Positions 43,147 to 52,904 of a DNA stretch of 64,000 bases are shown here, piece after piece. A program made the translations under genes and the position numbers. Within the stretch, counting starts at the first letter, position 1, and each line of letters opens with the position of its first letter. The notes beneath the pieces were generated by a model. The model searched no databases, was not told where the DNA came from, and saw only the letters and a program-made list of their open reading frames with translations. This stretch comes from Halomonas cerina (GTDB lineage: Bacteria; Pseudomonadota; Gammaproteobacteria; Pseudomonadales; Halomonadaceae). The stretch spans positions 1 to 64,000 of the forward strand of contig NZ_JACHXP010000010.1 of the NCBI RefSeq assembly GCF_014192215.1, written 5' to 3'.

Positions 43147-44895
43147 ATGGACACCTCCTCGGCCCCTTTCCACGGCACGCGGATGATGGTGCGCTTCCTG
43201 GGGCTGGTGGTGCTGGGGGCCGTCATCGGGGGCGTCGCCGCGCTGCTCGCCGCCGGTTTCGTCATCGCGGTGCTGGCCCTTAACGAGTGGCTGCTAATCT
43301 CGCCGCGCAGCCGCATGATGTTCGACCATGGCACCTTGCTGGCGCTGGCCACCGTGGCGGTCCCAACAATCGGTGGCCTGGCCGCGGGCCTGCTGCATCG
43401 CGGCATCCCCGAGCGGCGTCCCCACGGGCCGGCCGACGTGATCGCCGCCGTCCAGACTCGCCGCGGCCGGCTGCCGGCCCGGGCCGGCAGCCTGTCCGCG
43501 CTTAGCGCCTTGGTTTCGCTGGGCAGCGGTGCCTCGGTGGGCCAGTACGGGCCGCTGGTGCATCTGGGGGCGACGCTGGGCTCCCAGGTCGCCCGGCGGC
43601 TGCACTTCGGTCGCTCGGAGGACAACATCACCATCGCCTGCGGGGTCGCCGCGGCCATCGCCACCGCCTTCAACGCCCCGCTGGCGGGCATCGTCTTCGC
43701 CCACGAGGTGGTACTGCGCCACTACGCCCTGCGGGCCTTCGCCCCGATCGCGGCGGCGGCCATCGTCGGCCACGTGATCGCCATCGTCGCACTGGACCGG
43801 GGAGCGCTGTTCCACGTCACCAATACCGTGCTGCCGCGTCCCTGGGAGTTCGCGCTGTTCGTGGTCATCGGCGGGCTCGGGGCGCTGGTCGCCGGGGCCT
43901 ATACCCGAGCGATCCTCGGCGTCGCCCGCCAGGCTGCCCGGCTGCCCGTTCTCCCCTGGCTGCGACCGGCCCTGGCGGGCGCCCTGCTGGGGCTCGTGGC
44001 ACTGTGGGTGCCGGATATCCTGGGCATGGGCCAGGAGACCCTGCGCTTCGCCACCATCGATGGCGCCTACGGCACCCGGGAGCTGCTGCTGGTGCTACTG
44101 CTCAAGCTCGCCGCCACGGCGCTGTGCATCGGCATGGGCTTCGGTGGGGGCGTATTCAGCCCGGCGCTGGTCATCGGTACCCTGTTCGGCGCGCTGTGCG
44201 GCCAGGTGGTCGGCGCCGTGGTTGGCACCCCGATGGACACCTTCGTGTTCTATGCGGTGTGCGGCATGGTGGCGGTGACCGCCCCGGTGATCGGCGCCCC
44301 GCTGACCAGCCTGCTGATCGTGTTCGAGCTCACCGGCAGCTACACCCTGACCACCGCCGCGCTGGCCAGCGTGACCCTGGCCAGTCCCATTGCCGCCCAG
44401 CTGTTCGGCCGGTCGCTGTTCGATATCCAGCTCCGCGAGCGCGGCCTGGATCTATCGGCCGGGCGTAGCCAGGCGCTGCTCCAGGAGGCGCGGGCGCACG
44501 CGCACCTCTCCCGGGACTGCGTGATCCTGGCGTCACGGATGGCGCTGGGCGAGGCGATCCACGTGCTGACCCGGGCCCGCCACGGCGAGGCCCACCTGCA
44601 GGATGCCCGGGGTGGCTACCGCGGCAGCGTGACTCTGGCGGCGCTGGAAGCCACCCGGGAGCGCGAGGGCAACCAGGCGTCGGTCGAAACGATCGACCTC
44701 GAGGTGCGTCCCGTCGTGCGCCCGACGACCTCGATCCTCGAGGCCATGGACCTGCTGCGGGACTTCACCGGCGAGGCTATCCCCGCCGTGGACGCGAATG
44801 GCCATCTGGTCGGTGTGGTCTACGAGGCCAGCATCGCCCGCGCCTATCTGCAGCAAAGCGATGAGCTGCGCCAGGAGGAGCATGGTCATGGCTGA
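43147..44895 (+). CDS. ClC-family chloride channel/transporter with CBS domains
   Basis: A 582-residue protein with the ClC fold: 'LVSLGSGASVGQYGPLVHLG' (region of the GSGxP and GxxGP filters) and 'GMGFGGGVFSPALVIGTLFG' (GxFxP). Two CBS motifs lie in the C-terminal 130 residues. In coupled ClC exchangers the second motif is GREGP with a gating glutamate; here it is GQYGP, so the glutamate is missing. This predicts channel-like or altered transport. The AGGA just before ATG 43147 is very close. Confidence 0.9.
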   Translation: MDTSSAPFHGTRMMVRFLGLVVLGAVIGGVAALLAAGFVIAVLALNEWLLISPRSRMMFDHGTLLALATVAVPTIGGLAAGLLHRGIPERRPHGPADVIAAVQTRRGRLPARAGSLSALSALVSLGSGASVGQYGPLVHLGATLGSQVARRLHFGRSEDNITIACGVAAAIATAFNAPLAGIVFAHEVVLRHYALRAFAPIAAAAIVGHVIAIVALDRGALFHVTNTVLPRPWEFALFVVIGGLGALVAGAYTRAILGVARQAARLPVLPWLRPALAGALLGLVALWVPDILGMGQETLRFATIDGAYGTRELLLVLLLKLAATALCIGMGFGGGVFSPALVIGTLFGALCGQVVGAVVGTPMDTFVFYAVCGMVAVTAPVIGAPLTSLLIVFELTGSYTLTTAALASVTLASPIAAQLFGRSLFDIQLRERGLDLSAGRSQALLQEARAHAHLSRDCVILASRMALGEAIHVLTRARHGEAHLQDARGGYRGSVTLAALEATREREGNQASVETIDLEVRPVVRPTTSILEAMDLLRDFTGEAIPAVDANGHLVGVVYEASIARAYLQQSDELRQEEHGHG

Positions 44896-46039
44896 GCGAG
44901 GATGGCGACGGGCCGGCTGGCTGCTCATGGGGCTCGTGGCGCTCGTCACGCCCCCGGTCGCCGGCGATGATGGCAACGGCAATGTCGATGCCCTGACCGT
45001 GCTGAGCTGGGGCGGCGCCTACGAGCGGGCCCAGCGCGAGGCCCTCTTCCGCCCGTTCACGGCGACCACGGGCATACCGGTTGCGGTGGCCCGCTACGAT
45101 GGCGGCCTGACGGCACTGCGCCAGGCCGTGGCCGACGACGAGGTGCCCTGGGATGTGATCGACATGACCCGCAGCGAGGCCATGGCCGCCTGCGAGGAGG
45201 GCCTGCTCGAGCCGCTGTCGCCGTCGCTGCCGGCGCCGGCACCGGATGGTACCCCGCCGGAGACAGACTTTCTGGACGACGCCTTCGGGCGCTGCGCCAT
45301 CACCCACAGCATCTTCGCCACCGTGGTCGCCTATCGTCGCGACGCCTTCCCCGGCCAGCGGCCCACCGCGATCGGCGATCTGTTCGACCAGCAGCGCTTC
45401 CCCGGCCCGCGTGCCCTGCAGCGCACCCCGGCGGTCAACCTGGAATGGGCACTGCTCTCCTACGGGGTTCCCCGGGAAGAGCTCTATCGCCTGCTCAGCA
45501 CGCCGCGAGGGCTGCGCCTGGCCCTGGCTCGGCTGGCGAGCCTCGAGGAAGTGCACTGGTGGGAGGCCGGCGACACCCCGCCACGCCTGCTCGCCGAGGG
45601 CAGGGTGGTGATGGCCTCGGGCTACAACGGACGCTTCTTCGATGCGATGGTCAACCGTGAGGTGCCCATCGAGATCCTCTGGGATGGCCAGGTCCAGGAG
45701 CACGAGACATGGGTGATCCCCCGCGGCAGCCCCCACCCTGAGGCGGCCCGGCGCTTCATCCGCTTCGCCACCGACACCGAACGCCTCGCCGAGCTGGCCC
45801 GGCGCATTCCCTATGGTCCCGCCCGCCACTCCGCCGCCGTACGGGTCACCACCCACCCGGACAATGGCCGAGACATGCGCCTGCACATCCCCACCCATCC
45901 GCTGAATGCCCAGCGCGCCGTGACCAAGGATGAGGTGTGGTATGCCGAGACCCTGACGCGCCTCAACGAGTACTTCAGGGACTGGCTGGCCCGGCGCCGC
46001 GCCCCCCAGGTGCCGCGTAAGGTTCTAGACTCAGAGTGA
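44888..46039 (+). CDS. extracellular solute-binding protein (polyamine/Fe type, orphan)
   Basis: A 383-residue periplasmic binding protein with signal 'AGWLLMGLVALVTPPVAG' and the PotD/family 1-type start 'LTVLSWGGAYERAQREALFR', then 'DEVPWDVIDMTRSEAMAACE'. No permease or ATPase accompanies it. ATG 44888 was chosen because AGGAGG is nine bases upstream; ATG 44882 is only three bases from it. It overlaps the ClC stop and precedes hypF by 57 bases. Whether it serves a transporter elsewhere or senses a ligand is unknown. Confidence 0.85.
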   Translation: MAERGWRRAGWLLMGLVALVTPPVAGDDGNGNVDALTVLSWGGAYERAQREALFRPFTATTGIPVAVARYDGGLTALRQAVADDEVPWDVIDMTRSEAMAACEEGLLEPLSPSLPAPAPDGTPPETDFLDDAFGRCAITHSIFATVVAYRRDAFPGQRPTAIGDLFDQQRFPGPRALQRTPAVNLEWALLSYGVPREELYRLLSTPRGLRLALARLASLEEVHWWEAGDTPPRLLAEGRVVMASGYNGRFFDAMVNREVPIEILWDGQVQEHETWVIPRGSPHPEAARRFIRFATDTERLAELARRIPYGPARHSAAVRVTTHPDNGRDMRLHIPTHPLNAQRAVTKDEVWYAETLTRLNEYFRDWLARRRAPQVPRKVLDSE

Positions 46040-46095
46040 TCGGGCGATGCAGCGGCGCGATCCGCGACGTGGCGGAGGGTGACCGGCAGAGCGGC

Positions 46096-48519
46096 ATGGC
46101 GACACGGGAGAGCAACGTGGCGACAGCAATGCAACACCCCGGGCCTCTGGCCTCGGCGGTCGGTGTCGGTGGCGAGGCGATTCGGGTTCGGGGGCTGGTG
46201 CAGGGGGTCGGCTTTCGCCCCGCGGTGTGGCGCCTGGCACGCGACCTCGGGCTCACCGGCGAGGTCCGCAACGATGCCGAGGGGGTGCTGATCCGCCTCT
46301 GGGGCGAGCGCGCGGTCCGCGAGCGCTTTCGCCGTCGCCTGCCTGACGAGGCGCCCCCACTGGCGCGCATCGATTCGCTCGAGACCACGCCGCTCGACGA
46401 CGGGCCACCGCCACCGAGGTTTCACATCGCCACCAGCGCCGGTGGCGAGGTGCATACCGGGATCGTGGCCGATGCCGCGACCTGTGCCGCCTGCCTCGCC
46501 GAGGTGTTCGACCCCGCTGATCGCCGCTACCGCTATGCCTTCGCCAACTGCACCCACTGCGGTCCGCGCCTGTCGATCGTGCACGCGCTGCCCTATGACC
46601 GCGCCGCCACCAGCATGGCGGCCTTCCCCCTGTGCCCGCGCTGCCGTGCCGAATACCACGACCCGGCAGACCGCCGCTTCCATGCCCAGCCCACTGCCTG
46701 CCCGGCGTGCGGCCCACGACTGTGGCTGGAAGCCACCGGCGCAGAGCCGTTCGCGCCGCATACCGACCCCCTCGCGGCCACGCAGCGACTGCTCGAGGCC
46801 GGGCATATCGTGGCCATCAAGGGCATCGGCGGTTTTCACCTGGCGGTGGACGCGACCCACGACGCGGCGGTAGCGCGACTGCGACAGCGCAAGCGGCGTC
46901 CCGACAAGCCCCTGGCGCTGATGGTCCGCGATGTCGCCATGCTGCGGCGCTACTGCCGGCCGACCGACGACGAACACGCCCTGATGCAGGGTCCGGCCGC
47001 GCCCATCGTGCTGCTCGCGGCCGAGGGTCCCGAGACCCTCGCCCGGGGCGTGGCGCCCGGCCAGCGCCATTACGGCGTCATGCTGCCCGCGTCACCCCTG
47101 CACCACCTGCTGATGGCCGACCTCGAGGCGCCCATCGTGCTGACCAGCGGCAACCGGGCCGGTGAACCGCCATGCCGGACCAACCAGGAGGCGCGCCAGC
47201 GCCTGGCCGGCATTGCCGACGCCCTGCTGCTGCACGACCGCGACATCGTCGATCGCCTCGACGACTCGGTGGTGCGCTGGGTGGCCGGGGTCCCCACCCT
47301 GCTGCGACGTGCCCGCGGTTACGTGCCGACGCCCCTCGCCCTGCCTGCCGGCTTCGAAGCTACCCCATCGGTGCTGGCCCTGGGTGGTGAGCTCAAGCAT
47401 ACCTTCTGCCTGCTCAAGGATGCTCAGGCGCTCCTCTCCGCGCATCTCGGCAACCGCCATGACGCCACTGTTGACGCCGCCCACCTCCCGACCCTGGCAC
47501 GCTACCTGGCGCTGTTCGACCATCGCCCGCAGGTGCTGGCGATCGACCCCCACCCCGACTACCGCTCCAGCCGGGAAGGCCGCGACCGGGCCGCCGCCGA
47601 GGGCCTCGCCTTGGTCGAAGTCCAGCACCACCATGCGCATCTCGCCGCCTGCCTGGCCGACAACGGCCTTGCCCGTAACAGCGCCCCGGTGCTCGGCATC
47701 GCCCTCGATGGCACCGGCTATGGCGATGACGGCACGCTGTGGGGCGGGGAGCTCCTGCTTGCCGACTACCGCGGCTATCGGCGCCTCGCCTCCCTGGCAC
47801 CGGTCGCCCTGCCCGGCGGTACCCAGGCGATTCGTCAGCCCTGGCGCCTGGCCTATGCCCACCTCTACCGTGGCTTCGACTGGGCCGCACTGGCGGCCGA
47901 CCATCGTCATCTGGCGTTCTTCCAGGCGCTGGAGGACCAGCCGCTGGCAACCCTGGCCTGCATGCTCGACAGCGGCTTCAACAGCCCCTCGAGCAGCGCC
48001 TGTGGCCGACTCTTCGACGCCGTGGCCGCACTGCTTGGTCTGTGCCTGACGGTGAGCTACGAGGGCCAGGCGGCCATCGAGCTGGAAGCCGCCGTCGATC
48101 CCCGGGCGCTGGACGACGGCCACGCCTACCCGTTCACCATCGTCACCGAGAACGGCCTGCCTCGCCTCGAGCCGCAGCCGATGTGGCAGTCCCTGCTCGA
48201 CGACCTGTGCCGGAACCTGCCGATTGGCGTCATGGCGGCGCGCTTCCATGCCGGCCTGGCCGACGGTCTGGCGGCGATGGTGGACCATCTGCAGGGCCAG
48301 CATGGCGTGATCGGGGCCGGACGCATCGCGCTGTCCGGCGGCGTCTTCCAGAACGCGGTGCTCGGCGAGGCGCTGATCCAGCGGCTCGAGACGCGCGGCT
48401 GGCAGGTGCTGCGCCACGAGCGGGTCCCGACCAACGACGGCGGCCTGAGCCTGGGGCAGGCCATTGTCGCCGCCGCGCGCACCCTCGCCCCCCCAGAGGA
48501 CAGCTCATCATGTGTGTAG
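46096..48519 (+). CDS. hypF: carbamoyltransferase HypF
   Basis: An 807-residue hydrogenase maturation enzyme. Domains in order: acylphosphatase ('RVRGLVQGVGFRPAVWRLA'), two zinc fingers ('CAACLAEVFDP', 'NCTHCGPR', 'CPRCRAEYHDP', 'ACPACGPR'), YrdC-like ATP site ('GGFHLAVDATHDAAVARLRQ') and a Kae1-like carbamoyltransferase ('VEVQHHHAHLAACLADNG', 'ALDGTGYGDDGTLWGGELLL'). It makes the thiocarboxamide on HypE for the CN ligands of NiFe hydrogenase. The start is uncertain: GTG 46117 with GGGAG six bases upstream is an alternative. Confidence 0.96.
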   Translation: MATRESNVATAMQHPGPLASAVGVGGEAIRVRGLVQGVGFRPAVWRLARDLGLTGEVRNDAEGVLIRLWGERAVRERFRRRLPDEAPPLARIDSLETTPLDDGPPPPRFHIATSAGGEVHTGIVADAATCAACLAEVFDPADRRYRYAFANCTHCGPRLSIVHALPYDRAATSMAAFPLCPRCRAEYHDPADRRFHAQPTACPACGPRLWLEATGAEPFAPHTDPLAATQRLLEAGHIVAIKGIGGFHLAVDATHDAAVARLRQRKRRPDKPLALMVRDVAMLRRYCRPTDDEHALMQGPAAPIVLLAAEGPETLARGVAPGQRHYGVMLPASPLHHLLMADLEAPIVLTSGNRAGEPPCRTNQEARQRLAGIADALLLHDRDIVDRLDDSVVRWVAGVPTLLRRARGYVPTPLALPAGFEATPSVLALGGELKHTFCLLKDAQALLSAHLGNRHDATVDAAHLPTLARYLALFDHRPQVLAIDPHPDYRSSREGRDRAAAEGLALVEVQHHHAHLAACLADNGLARNSAPVLGIALDGTGYGDDGTLWGGELLLADYRGYRRLASLAPVALPGGTQAIRQPWRLAYAHLYRGFDWAALAADHRHLAFFQALEDQPLATLACMLDSGFNSPSSSACGRLFDAVAALLGLCLTVSYEGQAAIELEAAVDPRALDDGHAYPFTIVTENGLPRLEPQPMWQSLLDDLCRNLPIGVMAARFHAGLADGLAAMVDHLQGQHGVIGAGRIALSGGVFQNAVLGEALIQRLETRGWQVLRHERVPTNDGGLSLGQAIVAAARTLAPPEDSSSCV

Positions 48520-48803
48520 GCATTCCCGGCCAGATCGTGGCCATCGTCGATGCCGCGACCGATACCGCGACGGTGGAGATCGGTGGCACCCGCCGCGCCA
48601 TCAACATCGCCTGCGTGGTGGAGGGGCGACCGCACGCCGCCTGTGTCGGCGAGTGGGTACTGGTGCACGTCGGCTTCGCCATGAGCCGGCTCGACGAGGA
48701 CGAGGCCCTCAAGACCCTCGAGCTGCTCCAGGCCTTAGGCGAGATGAACGAGGAACCCTGCCTGCGGCAGGACACACCGGCTCGCGGAGACCGACATGGC
48801 TGA
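48510..48803 (+). CDS. hypC: HypC/HybG family hydrogenase maturation chaperone
   Basis: A 97-residue protein beginning 'MCVGIPGQIVAIVDAATDTA' with the essential Cys2. The core OB-like domain follows ('WVLVHVGFAMSRLDEDEALK'). HypC carries the Fe(CN)2CO unit with HypD. It starts within the last codons of hypF and overlaps the next gene by eight bases. The C-terminal tail is slightly longer than usual. Confidence 0.95.
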   Translation: MCVGIPGQIVAIVDAATDTATVEIGGTRRAINIACVVEGRPHAACVGEWVLVHVGFAMSRLDEDEALKTLELLQALGEMNEEPCLRQDTPARGDRHG

Positions 48804-49482
48804 CGACACCGACCCCTTGCGCGATCTCTATCCTTTCCTGCACGGCGATCGCCAGGATCCCGACGCGGTGAATGCCGCCTTGCTGGAGTCCGTGCACCAG
48901 AAGGCGGCCCACAGCCTGGAGGTGAAGCGCGACTTCTTCGCCCGCAACGGCCAGGCGGTGGTCGAGGCCGCCCGTGCCATCGCCGCCGTCTACCGTCGCG
49001 GCGGGCGCATGCTGGCGATGGGCAACGGCGGCTCGAGCTGCGACGCCGCCCACTTCGCCGTGGAGTTCCTGCACCCCATCACCACCGGTCGCCCGGCGCT
49101 CACCGCCATCAACCTGGCCAGCGATCCGACCATGCTGACCGCGGTGGGCAATGACGTGGGCTTCGCGCATGTCTTCGTGCGCCAACTCATCGCCCTGGGC
49201 CGTCCTGGAGACGGCCTGATGGGATTCTCCACCAGCGGCAACTCGGACAATCTGCTCAAGGCCTACGCCAAGGCCCGCGAGATGGGCCTGACCACCCTCG
49301 GCCTGGCCGGCGGCGATGGCGGTGAGATGGTCCGCTGTGCCGAGCTCGATCACTGCCTGGTGGTGGCCACCGACAGCATCCACCGGGTGCAGGAAGTGCA
49401 TGTGGCCACCTACCACATCCTCTGGGACCTCGTGCATACCCTGCTTGCCGATGAACGCGGCGGACTGGAGACGCCCCCATGA
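48796..49482 (+). CDS. SIS-domain (phosphoheptose isomerase-like) protein within hyp operon
   Basis: A 228-residue GmhA-like SIS protein: 'RMLAMGNGGSSCDAAHFAVE' and 'LMGFSTSGNSDNLLKAYAKA' are the sugar-phosphate-binding motifs. GmhA converts sedoheptulose-7-phosphate for LPS heptose. Its location between hypC and hypD, overlapping both, suggests a hydrogenase-linked role instead or a moonlighting one; this is inference. The protein is longer than E. coli GmhA (about 192). Confidence 0.85.
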   Translation: MADDTDPLRDLYPFLHGDRQDPDAVNAALLESVHQKAAHSLEVKRDFFARNGQAVVEAARAIAAVYRRGGRMLAMGNGGSSCDAAHFAVEFLHPITTGRPALTAINLASDPTMLTAVGNDVGFAHVFVRQLIALGRPGDGLMGFSTSGNSDNLLKAYAKAREMGLTTLGLAGGDGGEMVRCAELDHCLVVATDSIHRVQEVHVATYHILWDLVHTLLADERGGLETPP

Positions 49483-50621
49483 AGTATGTCGACGAATTTC
49501 GCGATCCTCACAAGGCCCGGCTGCTGATCCAGCGCATCGAGGCGCTGGTGGCGCGCAACCCCGTCTGCCGCCGGCGCCCGCTGCAGCTGATGGAGGTCTG
49601 CGGCGGCCACACCCACTCGATCTTCAAGTACGGTATCGAGCAGCTGCTGCCCCGGGAGATCGAGCTGGTCCATGGACCTGGCTGCCCGGTGTGCGTACTG
49701 CCCATGGGCCGCGTCGATGACGGCGTGGCCCTGGCCGAACACCCCAACATCATCTTCACCACCTTCGGCGATGCCATGCGCGTGCCCGGCTCGAGGAAGA
49801 GCCTGATGCAGGCCAAGGCCGAGGGCGCCGATGTCCGCATGGTCTACTCGCCGATGGATGCCCTGGCGCTGGCCCGCGACCATCCCGACCGCGAGGTGGT
49901 GTTCTTCGCCCTGGGCTTCGAGACCACCATGCCCTCTACCGCGCTGACCGTGCTGCGCGCGGAGGCCGAGGGCCTCGACAACTTCGCAGTGTTCTGCAAC
50001 CACATCACCATCATCCCCACCCTCAAGGCGATTCTCGACTCGCCGGAGATGACCCTGGACGGTTTCCTGGGCCCGGGCCATGTCAGCATGGTCATCGGCA
50101 ACGCCCCCTACGCCTTCATCGCCCGGCACTATGGCAAGCCGCTGGTGGTCTCCGGCTTCGAGCCGCTGGATATCCTGCAGTCGATCTGGATGGTCATGAA
50201 GCAGCTCGATGAAGGCCGCTGCGAGGTGCAGAACCAGTACCAGCGGGTGGTGCCCGAGGCCGGCAACGCCGCCGCCCTGCAGGCCGTGCAGCGAGTCTTC
50301 CAGTTGCGCGAGTTCTTCGAGTGGCGCGGACTGGGCTCCATCGACCATTCCGGGGTGCGGCTGCGCGATGCCTATGCGCGCTTCGACGCCGAGCGCAAGT
50401 ACTCGGTGCCCAACCTCAGGATCGCCGATCCCAAGGCCTGCCAGTGCGGCGAGGTACTCAAGGGGGCGATCAAGCCCTCGCAGTGCAAGGTGTTCGGCAC
50501 CGCCTGCACCCCGGAGACCCCGCTGGGCTCCCTGATGGTCTCCTCCGAGGGCGCTTGCGCGGCGGTCTACCGGTATGGTCGCCTCGATCTGGTCGACGTT
50601 CTCGGGGAAGGCCAGCCATGA
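49479..50621 (+). CDS. hypD: hydrogenase maturation protein HypD
   Basis: A 380-residue protein with the conserved HypD motifs: 'LMEVCGGHTHSIFKYGIEQL', 'LVHGPGCPVCVLPMGRVDDG' and 'FFALGFETTMPSTALTVL', plus C-terminal cysteines ('CQCGEVLKGAIKPSQCKVFG', then 'GTACTPETPLG') that bind a [4Fe-4S] cluster. HypD with HypC assembles the Fe(CN)2CO moiety. ATGA overlaps at both ends. Confidence 0.97.
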   Translation: MKYVDEFRDPHKARLLIQRIEALVARNPVCRRRPLQLMEVCGGHTHSIFKYGIEQLLPREIELVHGPGCPVCVLPMGRVDDGVALAEHPNIIFTTFGDAMRVPGSRKSLMQAKAEGADVRMVYSPMDALALARDHPDREVVFFALGFETTMPSTALTVLRAEAEGLDNFAVFCNHITIIPTLKAILDSPEMTLDGFLGPGHVSMVIGNAPYAFIARHYGKPLVVSGFEPLDILQSIWMVMKQLDEGRCEVQNQYQRVVPEAGNAAALQAVQRVFQLREFFEWRGLGSIDHSGVRLRDAYARFDAERKYSVPNLRIADPKACQCGEVLKGAIKPSQCKVFGTACTPETPLGSLMVSSEGACAAVYRYGRLDLVDVLGEGQP

Positions 50622-51697
50622 CGGATGCCATCCATCGGCCGACTCCCGGTCGTCGCCTCCGCCGCGGCAAGGTCCGCGGCGACACCATCACCCTGGCTCA
50701 CGGCAGCGGCGGCAAGGCCATGCGTGACCTGATCGACGATGTCTTCGTCGGCGCCTTCGACAACCCGGCCCTGGCACCGCTGGAGGACCAGGCGCGCCTT
50801 GCGCTGGCGGACCTGACGCGACACGGCGATCGCCTGGCCTTCACCACCGACACCTACGTGGTCGACCCGCTGTTCTTCCCGGGCGGCAACATCGGCGAGC
50901 TGGCGGTCAACGGCACCGTCAATGACCTGGCGGTCGGCGGCGCCCGCCCCCTGTACCTGTCGTGTGGCGTGATCCTCGAGGAGGGCTTCCCGATCGCCGA
51001 CCTGCGGACCATCGCCGGCGCCATGCAGCGGGCCGCGGCCGCCGCCGGGGTGTCCATTGTCACCGGCGACACCAAGGTCGTGCCGCGCGGATCGGCCGAC
51101 AAGCTGTTCATCAACACCAGCGGGGTCGGAATGATCGCGCCGGGGGTCGAGATCGCCGCCGAGCGGGCCCGCCCCGGCGACAAGGTCCTGGTCAACGGCT
51201 TCATCGGCGACCATGGCGTGGCGATCCTCGCCGCGCGCGACGACCTGGCCCTGGAGGTGCCCATCGAGAGCGACAGCCAGCCGCTGAACGGCCTGGTCAC
51301 CACCCTGCTCGAGGCCTGCCCCGAGGTGCACTGCCTGCGCGACGCCACACGAGGAGGGCTGGCCACGGTGCTCAACGAGTTCGCCCTGGCGGCCGGGGCC
51401 TGCGTCGCTCTCGATGAGGCGACGCTACCCGTACGCGAAGCGGTCAGGGGCGTCTCCGAGATCCTCGGGCTCGACCCGCTGTACTACGCCAACGAGGGCA
51501 AGCTGGTGGCCGTGGTGCCCGCGGCCTGTGCCGACACCGCCCTGGCGGCGATGCGCGCCCACCCGGCGGGACGCGACGCCGCACTGATCGGCGAGATCAG
51601 AGACGGCCCGGCGGGCAGGGTGATCCTGCATACCGGCTTCGGCGGCGGGCGCATCGTCGACATGCTGGTCGGCGAACAGCTGCCGCGCATCTGCTGA
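50618..51697 (+). CDS. hypE: hydrogenase maturation protein HypE
   Basis: A 359-residue AIR-synthase-like protein: 'ITLAHGSGGKAMRDLIDDVF', 'FTTDTYVVDPLFFPGGNIGE' and the mandatory C-terminal 'PRIC', whose last cysteine is carbamoylated by HypF and dehydrated to thiocyanate. It starts in the hypD stop (ATGA). Confidence 0.97.
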   Translation: MTDAIHRPTPGRRLRRGKVRGDTITLAHGSGGKAMRDLIDDVFVGAFDNPALAPLEDQARLALADLTRHGDRLAFTTDTYVVDPLFFPGGNIGELAVNGTVNDLAVGGARPLYLSCGVILEEGFPIADLRTIAGAMQRAAAAAGVSIVTGDTKVVPRGSADKLFINTSGVGMIAPGVEIAAERARPGDKVLVNGFIGDHGVAILAARDDLALEVPIESDSQPLNGLVTTLLEACPEVHCLRDATRGGLATVLNEFALAAGACVALDEATLPVREAVRGVSEILGLDPLYYANEGKLVAVVPAACADTALAAMRAHPAGRDAALIGEIRDGPAGRVILHTGFGGGRIVDMLVGEQLPRIC

Positions 51698-51726
51698 GCC
51701 GGCGCCACGAACGGGGAAGTGCGCTT

Positions 51727-52068
51727 ATGCATGAACTCGCCATCACCCGGAACATCGTCGAGGCGTGCCGCGCGCGCGCCGGGAACGCCCGTGTGCTGTG
51801 CGTGACCCTGGAGATCGGCACCCTGACCTGCGTGATGCCCGAGGCCCTGCGCTTCTGCTACGAGATCGTCACCGACGCCACCCCGCTGGCGGGCTCCGAG
51901 CTGGAGATCATCCGCCTGCCCGGTATCAGCCGCTGTCGCGACTGTGGCGGCGAGGTGATCATGCACGACCCGCTCTCCTGCTGCCCCTGCGGCTCGGTCC
52001 ACCTGACCCCTCCCCAGGGGGGCGACGAGCTCAGGATCCGCTCGATGGACATCGAGGAGGCTGACTGA
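51727..52068 (+). CDS. hypA: hydrogenase/urease nickel incorporation protein HypA
   Basis: A 113-residue metallochaperone. N-terminal '[13 protein letters not shown]' gives the nickel-binding His2. The zinc site is formed by '[10 protein letters not shown]' and 'SCCPCGSV'. It delivers nickel to the hydrogenase large subunit together with HypB. It ends in a one-base overlap with hypB (TGATG). Confidence 0.96.
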   Translation: MHELAITRNIVEACRARAGNARVLCVTLEIGTLTCVMPEALRFCYEIVTDATPLAGSELEIIRLPGISRCRDCGGEVIMHDPLSCCPCGSVHLTPPQGGDELRIRSMDIEEAD

Positions 52069-52892
52069 TGTGTACCACCTGCGGCTGTTCCACCGGCGCC
52101 CACGCCACCCTCACCGACCCGGCCACCGGCAGGATCCTGCATCTGGAAAGGCCGGACGGCCAGGTGCCCCGACAGGAACCGGCCGATCCGTCCCCCGCGC
52201 CACCATCGGCCCCGGCCGAGAGGCATGCCCGGGCCCACGGCACCACCGTGCCTCTGGAGCAGGCGGTGCTGGCCGCCAACGACCGCCTGGCCGAGCGCAA
52301 TCGCCGCTGGCTGGCCACGCGGCACATCCTGGCCCTGAACCTGGTGAGCTCCCCGGGCGCCGGCAAGACGACCCTGCTGGAACGCACCCTGCGGGAGTTG
52401 GGCGACGGCCTGCCGATCGGCGTGGTCGAGGGCGACCAGGAGACGTTGTTCGACAGCGAACGTATCCGGGCCACCGGCTGTCGCGCGGTACAGGTCAACA
52501 CGGGCACCGGCTGTCACCTGGACGCCGAGATGCTTGCCCGCGCCCTGGGGCAACTCAATCCCCCCCGCCATTCGCTGGTGATGATCGAGAACGTCGGCAA
52601 CCTGGTGTGTCCCGCCCTGTTCGATCTCGGCGAGGCCGCCAAGGTGGCGATCCTGTCGGTGACCGAGGGCGCCGACAAGCCGCTCAAGTATCCCCACATG
52701 TTCCGGGCCGCCCGACTGATGATCCTCAACAAGCTCGACCTGCTGCCTTACGTCGACTTCGACGTGGCGGCTTGCATCGCTTACGCACGACGGGTCAATC
52801 CCGACATCGATGTGCTGTCTCTCTCCGCTACCCGAGGCGACGGGCTGGCGGCCTGGTATCGCTGGCTGCAAGCGCGCCTGGCCCGGGTCTAG
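52068..52892 (+). CDS. hypB: hydrogenase nickel incorporation GTPase HypB
   Basis: A 274-residue GTPase: the N-terminal CxxCGC nickel motif ('[12 protein letters not shown]'), P-loop '[17 protein letters not shown]', '[16 protein letters not shown]', '[10 protein letters not shown]', and the guanine motif '[13 protein letters not shown]'. The histidine-rich stretch found in some HypB proteins is short here. Last gene of the hyp operon. Confidence 0.97.
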   Translation: MCTTCGCSTGAHATLTDPATGRILHLERPDGQVPRQEPADPSPAPPSAPAERHARAHGTTVPLEQAVLAANDRLAERNRRWLATRHILALNLVSSPGAGKTTLLERTLRELGDGLPIGVVEGDQETLFDSERIRATGCRAVQVNTGTGCHLDAEMLARALGQLNPPRHSLVMIENVGNLVCPALFDLGEAAKVAILSVTEGADKPLKYPHMFRAARLMILNKLDLLPYVDFDVAACIAYARRVNPDIDVLSLSATRGDGLAAWYRWLQARLARV

Positions 52893-52904
52893 GGCACGGT
52901 GGGC

